Part shown: positions 1-6,287 of the stretch, piece by piece | Layout: the number at the start of each line of letters is the position of its first letter | How positions within the stretch are numbered: position 1 is the stretch's first letter | From: an uncultured Bacteroidales bacterium | Lineage (GTDB): Bacteria > Bacteroidota > Bacteroidia > Bacteroidales > ML635J-15 | Assembly (NCBI GenBank): GCA_905233405.1 | Contig: CAJOEG010000093.1 | Location: 1,313-7,608, forward strand | DNA length: 6,296 nucleotides | Direction of reading: 5' to 3' | Notes under the pieces: generated by a model | What the model was told of the DNA's origin: nothing | Seen by the model: the letters and a program-made list of their open reading frames with translations, nothing else | Database searches by the model: none | Translations under genes and position numbers: made by a program

Positions 1-483
1 CTTGCAGCGGCAATCCGTAAGGCTGGCGATTTCGACCTCGTGGTTACTGGCAACGAAAGCGACGACGGTAGTACGGCACAGGTTTCTGCACAACTTGGCG
101 AATGGCTAGGAATGCCACACGTTATGAATGTTACAAGACTGGAAAGCGACGGTAGTAATATTGCTGTAACTGCAAAGCAGGACGGCGGTAGCATCGACTA
201 CGAAATCGGGCTTCCTGCCGTAATAGGTGTAACGCGCAAAGTAAACAAGCCGCGTCTGGTTAACATAATGGGAATTTTGAAGGCCAAGCAGAAACCTTTC
301 AATGTGTTTACTGCTAACGACATAGAACCAGATCCGAATTTCGTAGGACTGAAAGGTTCTCCAACTCAGCCTGGCGGAATTGCTTCGCCAGAAATGGGAC
401 GCAAGTCGGAACTTATCGAAGGTACTCCCGAGGAGATTGCAAAACGTATTGTTGATGAACTTTACAAAGCGGGCATAAAGTAA
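1..483 (+). CDS. etfB: Electron transfer flavoprotein subunit beta, C-terminal part (5' end outside window)
   Basis: The frame is open from base 1 and ends at TAA 481-483, giving 160 residues. EtfB proteins are usually about 250-290 residues, so roughly 100 N-terminal residues lie upstream of the window. The segment GNESDDGSTAQV (49-84) matches the EtfB nucleotide-binding loop (family form G-x-x-x-x-D-G-D-T-x-Q-V), and GLKGSPT (346-366) is the conserved motif near the family C-terminus, followed by the usual E-G-x-P-E-E-x-A-x-x-I-V helix. EtfB pairs with EtfA in the cytoplasm; it binds AMP in ordinary ETFs or a second FAD in bifurcating ones. Which type this is cannot be settled because the N-terminal half, where part of the NAD/FAD site lies, is missing. 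The loop has Asn where many bacterial EtfBs have Arg (GRQ). etfA follows directly, which supports the call. Confidence 0.93.
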   Translation, partial: LAAAIRKAGDFDLVVTGNESDDGSTAQVSAQLGEWLGMPHVMNVTRLESDGSNIAVTAKQDGGSIDYEIGLPAVIGVTRKVNKPRLVNIMGILKAKQKPFNVFTANDIEPDPNFVGLKGSPTQPGGIASPEMGRKSELIEGTPEEIAKRIVDELYKAGIK

Positions 484-1562
484 TGGAAATTCAGGAGAAA
501 AAGAATATTTATATTGGCGTTCAGTCAGTTGAGACTCGTGACATAAGGGACTTTTTTATGGAAATTGATTCATATAAGAATATATTGGTTTTTGCCGAAG
601 TTGGCGAAGATAAGGTTTGTGACAACTCGCTCGAACTTTTGGGTGAGGCAAACAGATTGAAAAATATACGCAATAACGATAGTTTTGTTATTGCAGCATT
701 GGTAGGTCATAATGTAAAGAAATATGCACCTATACTTTTCGGCTATGGAGCCGACAAGGTTGTTGCTTTCGACAGTCCGATGCTTGAGGTTTACCGTTCC
801 GATTTGTATGGCGAAGCATTGGCAGGAATCGTTAGGACTTATCATCCCGAAATAGTGCTTGTAGGTGCTACTGCACTTGGAAGCGAACTGGCACCGACCG
901 TTGCCGCGAAGTTGCGTACTGGACTTGCAGCGCATTGTACTGCTCTCAAAATTCTTGATAATGGTCAGTTTACACAGGTCGTTCCCGCTTTTGGCGGCAA
1001 GGTTCTCGGTGATATTTACATTCCTAATCATCGTCCGCAGATTGCTTCCATAAAGGCAGGCATTACCAAGAAGTTGGATTATGCACCGAAAGATGGTGTT
1101 GTGGAAGACTTTTCGTGCGAACTGAAGGGTTTTGACAGGATGAAGGTAACAAAGGTGGAAAAGGAAACCGAAACTTGCAAGTCGCTTAATGAAGCCGATT
1201 GCATTGTGGTTGGTGGATTTGGCATAGGGTCGAAGGAAGAATGGTCGAAACTGGAAGAGTTGGCAAGTCTTCTTGGCGGTGCAAATGGTTGCACACGTCC
1301 TGTGCTTGATGCAGGTTGGGTAAGCAACGAAAAGGCTATGATTGGAACTAGCGGTGTTGCTGTCAGTCCGAAGGCATATCTTGGCATAGGTGTTTCTGGT
1401 GCGGCTCACCATACTTGTGGTATAAAGGATTCAGGTTTGATAATCAGCATAAACAAGGATGAGAATGCTCCGATTTTTGCTTGCTCCGACTACAAGGTTG
1501 TCGCCGACTACAAGAAAATCGTTCCCGCATTGATAGAAGAAATTAAGAAAAGGAAAAAATAA
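483..1562 (+). CDS. etfA: Electron transfer flavoprotein subunit alpha
   Basis: The product has 359 residues. The N-terminal ETF domain shows ILVFAEV (about 34-40), GATALGSELAP (128-138) and PNHRPQ (181-186). The C-terminal FAD-binding domain shows TRPVLDAGW (271-279, with the FAD-contacting Arg272), GTSG (288-291) and GVSGAAHHTCG (303-313), then the usual INKD and APIF segments. The protein holds FAD and passes electrons between acyl-CoA dehydrogenases and other carriers, together with EtfB. The ATG overlaps the etfB stop as TAATG, indicating translational coupling. A second in-frame ATG at 558 would give 334 residues; it has a good AAGGGA site and starts the protein right before the first conserved strand, so the true start is uncertain. 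The FAD motif is divergent: the usual S-G-A-I-Q-H reads S-G-A-A-H-H, and the usual Q-T-G-K reads T-S-G-V. The invariant second His (310) is kept. Family identity is secure; the electron partner is unknown. Confidence 0.95.
   Translation: MEIQEKKNIYIGVQSVETRDIRDFFMEIDSYKNILVFAEVGEDKVCDNSLELLGEANRLKNIRNNDSFVIAALVGHNVKKYAPILFGYGADKVVAFDSPMLEVYRSDLYGEALAGIVRTYHPEIVLVGATALGSELAPTVAAKLRTGLAAHCTALKILDNGQFTQVVPAFGGKVLGDIYIPNHRPQIASIKAGITKKLDYAPKDGVVEDFSCELKGFDRMKVTKVEKETETCKSLNEADCIVVGGFGIGSKEEWSKLEELASLLGGANGCTRPVLDAGWVSNEKAMIGTSGVAVSPKAYLGIGVSGAAHHTCGIKDSGLIISINKDENAPIFACSDYKVVADYKKIVPALIEEIKKRKK
545..550 (+). promoter_or_regulatory. Possible ribosome binding site for an internal etfA start
   Basis: AAGGGA lies 7 bases before the in-frame ATG at 558. 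No comparable site precedes the upstream ATG at 483. The protein from 558 begins M-E-I-D-S-Y-K-N-I-L-V-F-A-E, which resembles the usual EtfA N-terminus, where a few residues precede the first strand. This makes 558 a serious alternative start, although Bacteroidetes rely little on Shine-Dalgarno sites, so the match could be chance. Confidence 0.4.
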
Positions 1563-1581
1563 GGAATATTCCTTTTTTATT
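1561..1581 (+). terminator. Possible weak intrinsic terminator after etfA
   Basis: AAGGAATATTCCTT (1561-1574) is a perfect palindrome that begins inside the etfA stop codon and runs into a T-rich stretch (1573-1581). As RNA it could form a short AAGGA/UCCUU stem with a four-base loop and a U tail. The stem is short and A/U-rich, so termination would be partial at best. Position and shape support the call; strength is inferred. Confidence 0.35.
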
Positions 1582-1600
1582 CGCCTAATGAAAAAAACAT

Positions 1601-1608
1601 TAATTTTG
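1601..1608 (+). promoter_or_regulatory. TAnnTTTG-type promoter -7 box before the barrel-waaA-lnt operon
   Basis: TAATTTTG matches the Bacteroidetes primary-sigma -7 consensus TAnnTTTG. It sits only 4 bases before the ATG at 1613, so transcription from it would begin at or very near the start codon and yield a leaderless or nearly leaderless message. About 20 bases upstream only TTCG is seen, not a clear TTG -33 element. The operon could instead be read through from etfBA. The box may be a chance match in AT-rich DNA. Confidence 0.25.
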
Positions 1609-1612
1609 CGCA

Positions 1613-2371
1613 ATGATGAAAAAGTATTTGACCATATTGCTTGTCGCGATGGCTTTTTCGGTATCGGCAGTGGCGCAGATTAAGGAAGAGTGCATAAATG
1701 TGTGGCAGTGCGAGATAAACTATGCCTACCAGTTTTCGCTTACCGATATGAAAGCCACTTACGGCCGGAATCCTTCGACAATGGGATTAGGGTTGTCGTT
1801 CAAGACCAAGCAAAACTGGATTTTCGGATTCGAGGGCAGCTACCTCTGGGGCGGATATACCGATAATGGAGTGCCTCTCCTTCGCAATATTATGACGCAG
1901 TCGGGAAATATCATAAACTCTTACGGTGAGTACGGCACAGTGCTGTTGACCCAGTCTGGTTTTTATGCTGGTGTCAAGTTCGGACGAGTTTTTGCATTTA
2001 ACAAGCCAAATCCCAATTCGGGAATAGTCCTGAATATTGGCGCAGGCATACTCGAACACCATATCCGAATCGAAAACCGCTCTAATAACACTCCGCCTGT
2101 GCTTGGCGACTACAAAAAAGGCTACGATGGACTGCGAAACGGTATTGCTCTGCGCGGATTCATCGGCTATCAGTTCTTGAGCAGCAAGAAGTTACTGAAT
2201 TTTTATGGCGGTGTGGAATATACGTTTGCTTGGACAAAATCGCGCCGCAACTACGATTTCAACCTACATGGCAAGGATAATACCCAATACCACGATTCAA
2301 TGATTGGAATCCGCGTAGGCTGGATATTGCCAGTTTACCGCCACGCTCTCGAGGAATATTACTACTATTAA
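1613..2371 (+). CDS. Secreted outer-membrane beta-barrel protein of unknown function
   Basis: The product has 252 residues. A signal peptide is clear: MMKK, a hydrophobic core (about 6-17), and a signal peptidase I site SAVA|Q after residue 21. The mature part is rich in alternating polar and aromatic residues and Gly, with segments such as GLGLSFKTKQNWIFGFEGSY (58-77) and GIRVGWILPVY (232-242) that look like transmembrane beta-strands of a small outer-membrane barrel. The C-terminus is aromatic, ending EEYYYY, consistent with a barrel targeting signal though not the usual terminal Phe. Two Cys (27 and 33) near the mature N-terminus could form a disulfide. From memory the family is conserved in Bacteroidetes, including a GDYKKGYD-like loop (165-172); I know no assigned function. 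waaA follows 2 bases after the stop, so the genes are probably cotranscribed, hinting at a role in the outer membrane or LPS. Start: ATG 1613 or 1616 (tandem Met), no ribosome binding site seen. Confidence 0.85.
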   Translation: MMKKYLTILLVAMAFSVSAVAQIKEECINVWQCEINYAYQFSLTDMKATYGRNPSTMGLGLSFKTKQNWIFGFEGSYLWGGYTDNGVPLLRNIMTQSGNIINSYGEYGTVLLTQSGFYAGVKFGRVFAFNKPNPNSGIVLNIGAGILEHHIRIENRSNNTPPVLGDYKKGYDGLRNGIALRGFIGYQFLSSKKLLNFYGGVEYTFAWTKSRRNYDFNLHGKDNTQYHDSMIGIRVGWILPVYRHALEEYYYY

Positions 2372-2373
2372 CG

Positions 2374-3600
2374 ATGAAATTCTTCTATTTCCTTTGCATT
2401 CGCATTTATTTCCTTGCTGTTAGGATTGCCGCTCCGTTTAACCGCAAGGCAAAACTGATGGTATCTGGACGCAAGGATTGGGAGAAAAATCTTCGTGCAA
2501 AAATTGAACCTGAACAAAAATATGTGTGGTTTCACGCGGCTTCGCTTGGCGAATTTGAGCAGGGTCGGCCGCTGATAGAACGCTACAAGCGAGAAGGGAA
2601 GAAGATTGTGCTTACCTTCTTCAGCCCGAGCGGCTACGAGGTACGCAAAAACTACGACAAGGCCGACATTGTATGTTATCTTCCATTCGACAGCAAGCGC
2701 AATGCACGTAAGTTCATCGAAATAATAAATCCCGAGTTCGCTGTTTTTGTAAAATACGAGTTCTGGTACTGTATGATACGCGAACTTGCACGGCGAGAAA
2801 TAAACGTCTATCTCATTTCGGGCATCTTCCGCAGCGGACAGATTTTCTTCCGCCCGTGGGGAAAATTCTACCGCAAGGTTCTTACCGATTTTGCTTGGAT
2901 GTTTGTGCAGGACGACAATTCCAAGAATCTGCTCGAATCGACTGGAGTTAAGAACATTTCGGTTTGTGGCGATACGCGCATTGACCGTGTTTATCAGATT
3001 TCGCACGAAGAATACGAGAATGAATTCCTGCGCGAATTTTCGCAGTCGGGCAATGTCATTGTTTGCGGAAGCACTTGGCCACCTGACGAGAAGATTATTT
3101 CGCAGTACATAAACACCCACGACAATTTGAAGGCTGTGATTGTTCCGCACGAGATACACGAGGAACATCTTTGTGCGATAGAAAAGATGCTGGCGAAACC
3201 CTGTGTGCGCCTGTCGAAATGCGATGGAGCAAAGGCTTCGGAACTTTCGTACATAATTGTCGATTCGATGGGAATGCTGTCGAAGATGTACCGCTATGGA
3301 AAATTGTCGTATGTGGGCGGCGGTTTCGGTGTCGGAATCCACAATACTCTCGAGGCTGTGGTTTATGGCATTCCTGTGATTTTCGGTCCCAACTACCGCA
3401 AGTTCAAGGAAGCTTTCGACCTTATCGGGTGCGGAACAGGCTTTTCGGTTTCGTCGTACGACGAGTTTTCGGACATAGTCGAAAAACTGCTTACCGACGA
3501 GGCTAAATATTCTGAATCGTGTGCTCAGGCAAGAGCATACGTAGAAAAATCCGTAGGCGTTTCCGATTTCATTTACAACAAGATAAACGAATTGCAATGA
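2374..3600 (+). CDS. waaA: 3-deoxy-D-manno-octulosonic acid (Kdo) transferase
   Basis: WaaA (KdtA) transfers Kdo from CMP-Kdo to lipid IVA at the inner face of the cytoplasmic membrane, the first core sugar step of LPS or LOS. The product has 408 residues, against about 425 in E. coli. Residues 3-20 form a single hydrophobic membrane anchor. The N-terminal GT-B domain contains WFHAASLGEFEQGRP (52-66); Glu60 aligns with the catalytic Glu of the family S-x-G-E motif. The acceptor-side segment VKYEFWY and the LISGIF stretch follow in family order. The C-terminal nucleotide-sugar domain has CGSTW (231-235), the VPHEIHEEH stretch (family P-R-H region) and VGGGFGVGIHNTLEA (314-328), the classic G-G-x-x-x-x-G-x-H-N-x-L-E motif, then PVIFGPNYRKFKEA. 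The number of Kdo residues added cannot be read from sequence. It starts 2 bases after the barrel gene with no close ribosome binding site, implying coupled translation, and overlaps lnt by 4 bases. Confidence 0.96.
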   Translation: MKFFYFLCIRIYFLAVRIAAPFNRKAKLMVSGRKDWEKNLRAKIEPEQKYVWFHAASLGEFEQGRPLIERYKREGKKIVLTFFSPSGYEVRKNYDKADIVCYLPFDSKRNARKFIEIINPEFAVFVKYEFWYCMIRELARREINVYLISGIFRSGQIFFRPWGKFYRKVLTDFAWMFVQDDNSKNLLESTGVKNISVCGDTRIDRVYQISHEEYENEFLREFSQSGNVIVCGSTWPPDEKIISQYINTHDNLKAVIVPHEIHEEHLCAIEKMLAKPCVRLSKCDGAKASELSYIIVDSMGMLSKMYRYGKLSYVGGGFGVGIHNTLEAVVYGIPVIFGPNYRKFKEAFDLIGCGTGFSVSSYDEFSDIVEKLLTDEAKYSESCAQARAYVEKSVGVSDFIYNKINELQ

Positions 3601-5234
3601 AAAAACTCAATGTTGCCATCCGATTCTGTTTGTGTCTACTGTCGGCATTGCTGCTGAGCGCAGGTTGGTTCAATCTGCATTTGCCTTGGCTGGTGCTTAT
3701 TGGCTTTATTCCTATGCTTATTCTTTTGCAGAATATCATCGATGAAAATGGCAAGCGTGGCGGAGCAAAGTTTTTCGGCTATTCGTATCTGATGTTTGTC
3801 CTTTGGAACCTTATTACAACCTGGTGGGTCTATTTTGCAAGTCCTGCAGGAGTATTTATGGCTGTGCTTGCCTCATCGTTGCTGATGGCAGTGGTGATGA
3901 GGATTGTATATACTCTTTGGAAACATGGCGGCGAAAAGGTCGGACTTATTGCATTCGTGAGTTGCTATGTGGCATTCGAATACCTGTTTATGAACAGCGA
4001 GATTGCATGGCCGTGGCTGGTGCTCGGCAACTCGTTCGCCAACGATGTGATGTTTGTGCAGTGGTACGAATTCACTGGACACCTTGGTGGTTCGGCTTGG
4101 ATTATGATAATCAATGCCTTGTTGTACAAGATACTGATTATCAAGTTGAAAAAGGAAAGGATGAAATTGCCACTTGTACTTTCGACAACCTTGCTGATTT
4201 TCGTGCCGATAATTTTCTCGGTTATACGCTACTACACCTACACCGAAAAGGAAAATCCGCAGAATGTTGTTGTAATTCAACCGAATATCGACCCGTGGGG
4301 CGAAAAGTTTGATGAGAACACTTTCGGTTCGCAAATTGAAAATATACTTGATATTGCAACTACATACGGAAATGCTGAGACCGATTACTTTGTTGCTCCC
4401 GAAACGGCTCTGAACGGTACTATTCAGGAAGATTTCATGCAGGGAAATTCGTCGCTTGTGGCGGTGCGCAAGTTTATGGCAGATTATCCGAAAGCCAAGT
4501 TCGTCATTGGTGCGACCACTTTCAAGGTTTATTACCACAAGTATGGCGACAAGGCTTACGACGGCACTTCCATTACCGAAACTGCCCGCGAAATCGGCGA
4601 AAACGACCACTACGACATCTATAATGTCTCGATGCAGGTCGATTCTGGACCGTATGTTCAGATTTACCGCAAGAGCAAGCTGGTTCCTGGAGCCGAAATA
4701 CTTCCGTACATACGCGTTTTCGGCTTTCTTAGCGACCTTATGACCGACCTTGGAGGAATGAGTGGTAGTCACGGACGACAGGAACATCCGACAGCGTTTA
4801 CAAACGATGTAAGCGGTGTAAAGGTCGGTGTGCCGGTGTGCTACGAATCGGCATTTGGCGAACATTGCGGTGGTTTTGTTGAGGATGGCGCACAGATGAT
4901 TTTTGTTATCACCAACGATGGCTGGTGGCGCGACACTCCCGGCTATCGTCAGCATTGCAGTTTTTCGCGTCTGCGTGCCGTCGAGACGCGCCGTAGCATT
5001 GCACGAAGTGCCAATACTGGCATCAGTTGCATCATCAACCAGCGTGGCGATGTCGTTGAATCTCTTGGCTGGTGGGAGCGTGGTGGCATTGCAGCAACTA
5101 TAAACGCCAATGACAAGGTAACTTTCTACTCCAAGTACGGCGACTACATTGCGCGTATGTGTGGTGTGGTGTCGGCGATACTTATTCTTATGCAGATAGT
5201 GGCAGGGATAAGGAGAAAGTTGAAGAAGGAATAA
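3597..5234 (+). CDS. lnt: Apolipoprotein N-acyltransferase
   Basis: Lnt adds the third acyl chain to the N-terminal Cys of diacylated lipoproteins in the cytoplasmic membrane, taking it from phospholipid. The product has 545 residues (512 in E. coli). The N-terminal third carries several membrane segments (about 8-24, 30-47, 62-80, 86-105, 115-131, 166-183, 190-211), then the periplasmic nitrilase-like (CN hydrolase) domain, and a last helix (about 520-537) with a basic tail. The catalytic triad is visible: Glu269 in APET, Lys359 in YRKSKLVPGAE, Cys415 in VCYES, aligning with E. coli Glu267, Lys335 and Cys387; Glu367 matches the conserved Glu of the VPFGE loop, and TNDGWW (439-444) is the family motif. 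Glu-to-Lys spacing is about 22 residues longer than in E. coli; the extra part lies near 311-337 and I believe it is usual for Bacteroidetes Lnt. Start: ATG 3597 overlaps the waaA TGA as ATGA and begins MKKLN before the first helix; an upstream in-frame ATG at 3519 would add 26 basic residues inside waaA and is disfavoured. Confidence 0.96.
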   Translation: MKKLNVAIRFCLCLLSALLLSAGWFNLHLPWLVLIGFIPMLILLQNIIDENGKRGGAKFFGYSYLMFVLWNLITTWWVYFASPAGVFMAVLASSLLMAVVMRIVYTLWKHGGEKVGLIAFVSCYVAFEYLFMNSEIAWPWLVLGNSFANDVMFVQWYEFTGHLGGSAWIMIINALLYKILIIKLKKERMKLPLVLSTTLLIFVPIIFSVIRYYTYTEKENPQNVVVIQPNIDPWGEKFDENTFGSQIENILDIATTYGNAETDYFVAPETALNGTIQEDFMQGNSSLVAVRKFMADYPKAKFVIGATTFKVYYHKYGDKAYDGTSITETAREIGENDHYDIYNVSMQVDSGPYVQIYRKSKLVPGAEILPYIRVFGFLSDLMTDLGGMSGSHGRQEHPTAFTNDVSGVKVGVPVCYESAFGEHCGGFVEDGAQMIFVITNDGWWRDTPGYRQHCSFSRLRAVETRRSIARSANTGISCIINQRGDVVESLGWWERGGIAATINANDKVTFYSKYGDYIARMCGVVSAILILMQIVAGIRRKLKKE

Positions 5235-5265
5235 GACGACTGTTAGCAAAACATATTAGTACACC
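5235..5265. other. Short gap between convergent genes, no clear terminator
   Basis: Only 31 bases separate the stop of lnt from the stop of the convergent lipoprotein gene. I see no GC-rich hairpin with a T run on either strand; a TTAGC pentamer occurs at 5243-5247 and again at 5266-5270, as a direct repeat. The two transcripts probably overlap at their 3' ends unless factor-dependent termination acts here. Confidence 0.5.
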
Positions 5266-6273
5266 TTAGCGATTTACATACACAGGCCTTATCGTCTGAC
5301 CATACATACGGTAGTAGCTTGTTGCATAGGCCGACTCCGAATCGATAAGGAATCCCCACGCGAACTCAGTATCTTCGGAATAGAGTGAGCTAAGCCAGTA
5401 GAAACCGCTTTCGCCACCACTCAGAAGGCCATCACCGTCGCGACCGCCAGCCATAGGCAGGAAAATGCTGTTTCCATTCGAGCCTGTGAACCTATAGCCG
5501 TTCACGCCATTGCTTGTTGCAAAAGTAGCAGTACAGTATTCCAACAGCTCATCAAACTCTGCTTTTGTCGGCATACGCCAGTCGGAGCCCAACATTGCTG
5601 TGACGGCATCGTCAATGGATTCCAAAGAGGTAAGGCTATCCGATCCGTTGTATTTTACTAAAAGAGAATCATTATAGTACGAATAAGTTTCCCAGCTGTA
5701 ATTCAACTTGTCGGATGTTTCGCCCCAGGCGAAGTAACTACCATATCCTTCGGGCGAGCTTGCACCCAGATTGCAGTTTGCCCACAGCAGACCACTCGGC
5801 AAACCGAGATTTACGTATGATAACGACGACTCAATATCTATAGGCACGGTAAGCGGTTCTCCATCAAGCACAAATATTTCCGACTCGCCATGATATTCAA
5901 GGCCACCAATATTTGCATCAACAAGCAGACGGAAAGGCTTGCCTATCGAGGCATACACTACATCGCTGTGCGCCACATCGTACATATAAGACTCTGAAAT
6001 GCTATCGCTAGCCACAAACCTGCATTTATAACCAACGGTGTCGTCTGCGTAGGCGACAGACACTACTGCCTCAAAATCAGAAACCGTACTTTTGCTTGCA
6101 ATACCGTCCGTACTCGACATCTTCTGAAGTTCTATATCAAAGGTCGCCAACGAATTAAGCGTTAGTGAATCCTTGTGACAGGACGCCATTGACAGCATTA
6201 ACACTATCGCGACAAACAAAGTCGCATACACTTTTGAAAATCTCATAACCATATATCTATTAATTGTTTGCAT
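5266..6273 (-). CDS. Lipoprotein with a Fib_succ_major (Fibrobacter succinogenes major paralogous) domain
   Basis: The product has 335 residues. A lipoprotein signal peptide is visible: basic residues, a hydrophobic core (about 16-28) and a lipobox ending SMASC with Cys32 as the lipidated residue. It is followed by H-K-D-S, which partly resembles the charged export signal of surface lipoproteins in Bacteroidetes (inference). Residues 33-150 form a beta-rich segment I cannot assign. Residues about 153-332 match the Fib_succ_major domain: VNLGLPSGLLWANCNLGA, YGSYFAWGE (178-185), DWRMPTKAEFDEL (231-243), NGVNGYRFTG, NSIFLPMAGGRDG (268-280), FYWLSS (291-296) and a final GQTIRPVYV. The domain is common in surface proteins of gut and rumen Bacteroidetes and Fibrobacter; its molecular role is unclear. 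ATG at 6273 is chosen because AAAGGAA lies 7 bases upstream. A start at Met10 (6246) would give a more usual short signal peptide. The gene is convergent with lnt and not part of that operon. Confidence 0.9.
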   Translation of the reverse strand: MQTINRYMVMRFSKVYATLFVAIVLMLSMASCHKDSLTLNSLATFDIELQKMSSTDGIASKSTVSDFEAVVSVAYADDTVGYKCRFVASDSISESYMYDVAHSDVVYASIGKPFRLLVDANIGGLEYHGESEIFVLDGEPLTVPIDIESSLSYVNLGLPSGLLWANCNLGASSPEGYGSYFAWGETSDKLNYSWETYSYYNDSLLVKYNGSDSLTSLESIDDAVTAMLGSDWRMPTKAEFDELLEYCTATFATSNGVNGYRFTGSNGNSIFLPMAGGRDGDGLLSGGESGFYWLSSLYSEDTEFAWGFLIDSESAYATSYYRMYGQTIRPVYVNR

Positions 6274-6280
6274 AAATTTA

Positions 6281-6287
6281 TTCCTTT
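6281..6287 (-). promoter_or_regulatory. Ribosome binding site of the lipoprotein gene
   Basis: Read on the minus strand, AAAGGAA lies 7 bases before the ATG at 6273-6271. It is the best Shine-Dalgarno-like site in the window after the one inside etfA, and it favours Met1 over the later Met8 and Met10, which lack such a site. The promoter must lie beyond base 6296 or in the few bases left; none is recognised. Confidence 0.6.

Noticed and set aside
570..1412. 280-codon minus-strand open frame opposite etfA
   Set aside because: Also in register with the sense codons and explained by codon bias. The three such frames point to consistent codon preference in the genome, not to antisense genes.
3519..3596. 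Upstream extension of lnt by 26 residues
   Set aside because: The extension lies wholly inside waaA, is a run of basic residues out of family character, and the ATGA overlap at 3597 gives a natural start just before the first membrane helix.
2368..3597. 409-codon open frame on the minus strand, almost exactly opposite waaA
   Set aside because: It is in register with the waaA codons, so it only reflects the absence of the sense codons TTA, CTA and TCA there. Its translation has no recognisable domain, while waaA is unmistakable.
3803..4312. 169-codon plus-strand open frame inside lnt, and similar short ones near 2891, 3171, 4456 and 4903
   Set aside because: Out-of-frame shadows of strongly supported genes with no domain, signal or start-site support.
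3873..5249. 458-codon minus-strand open frame opposite lnt
   Set aside because: Same codon-register effect as for waaA. The opposite strand encodes a full Lnt with its catalytic triad; the antisense product looks like no protein I know.
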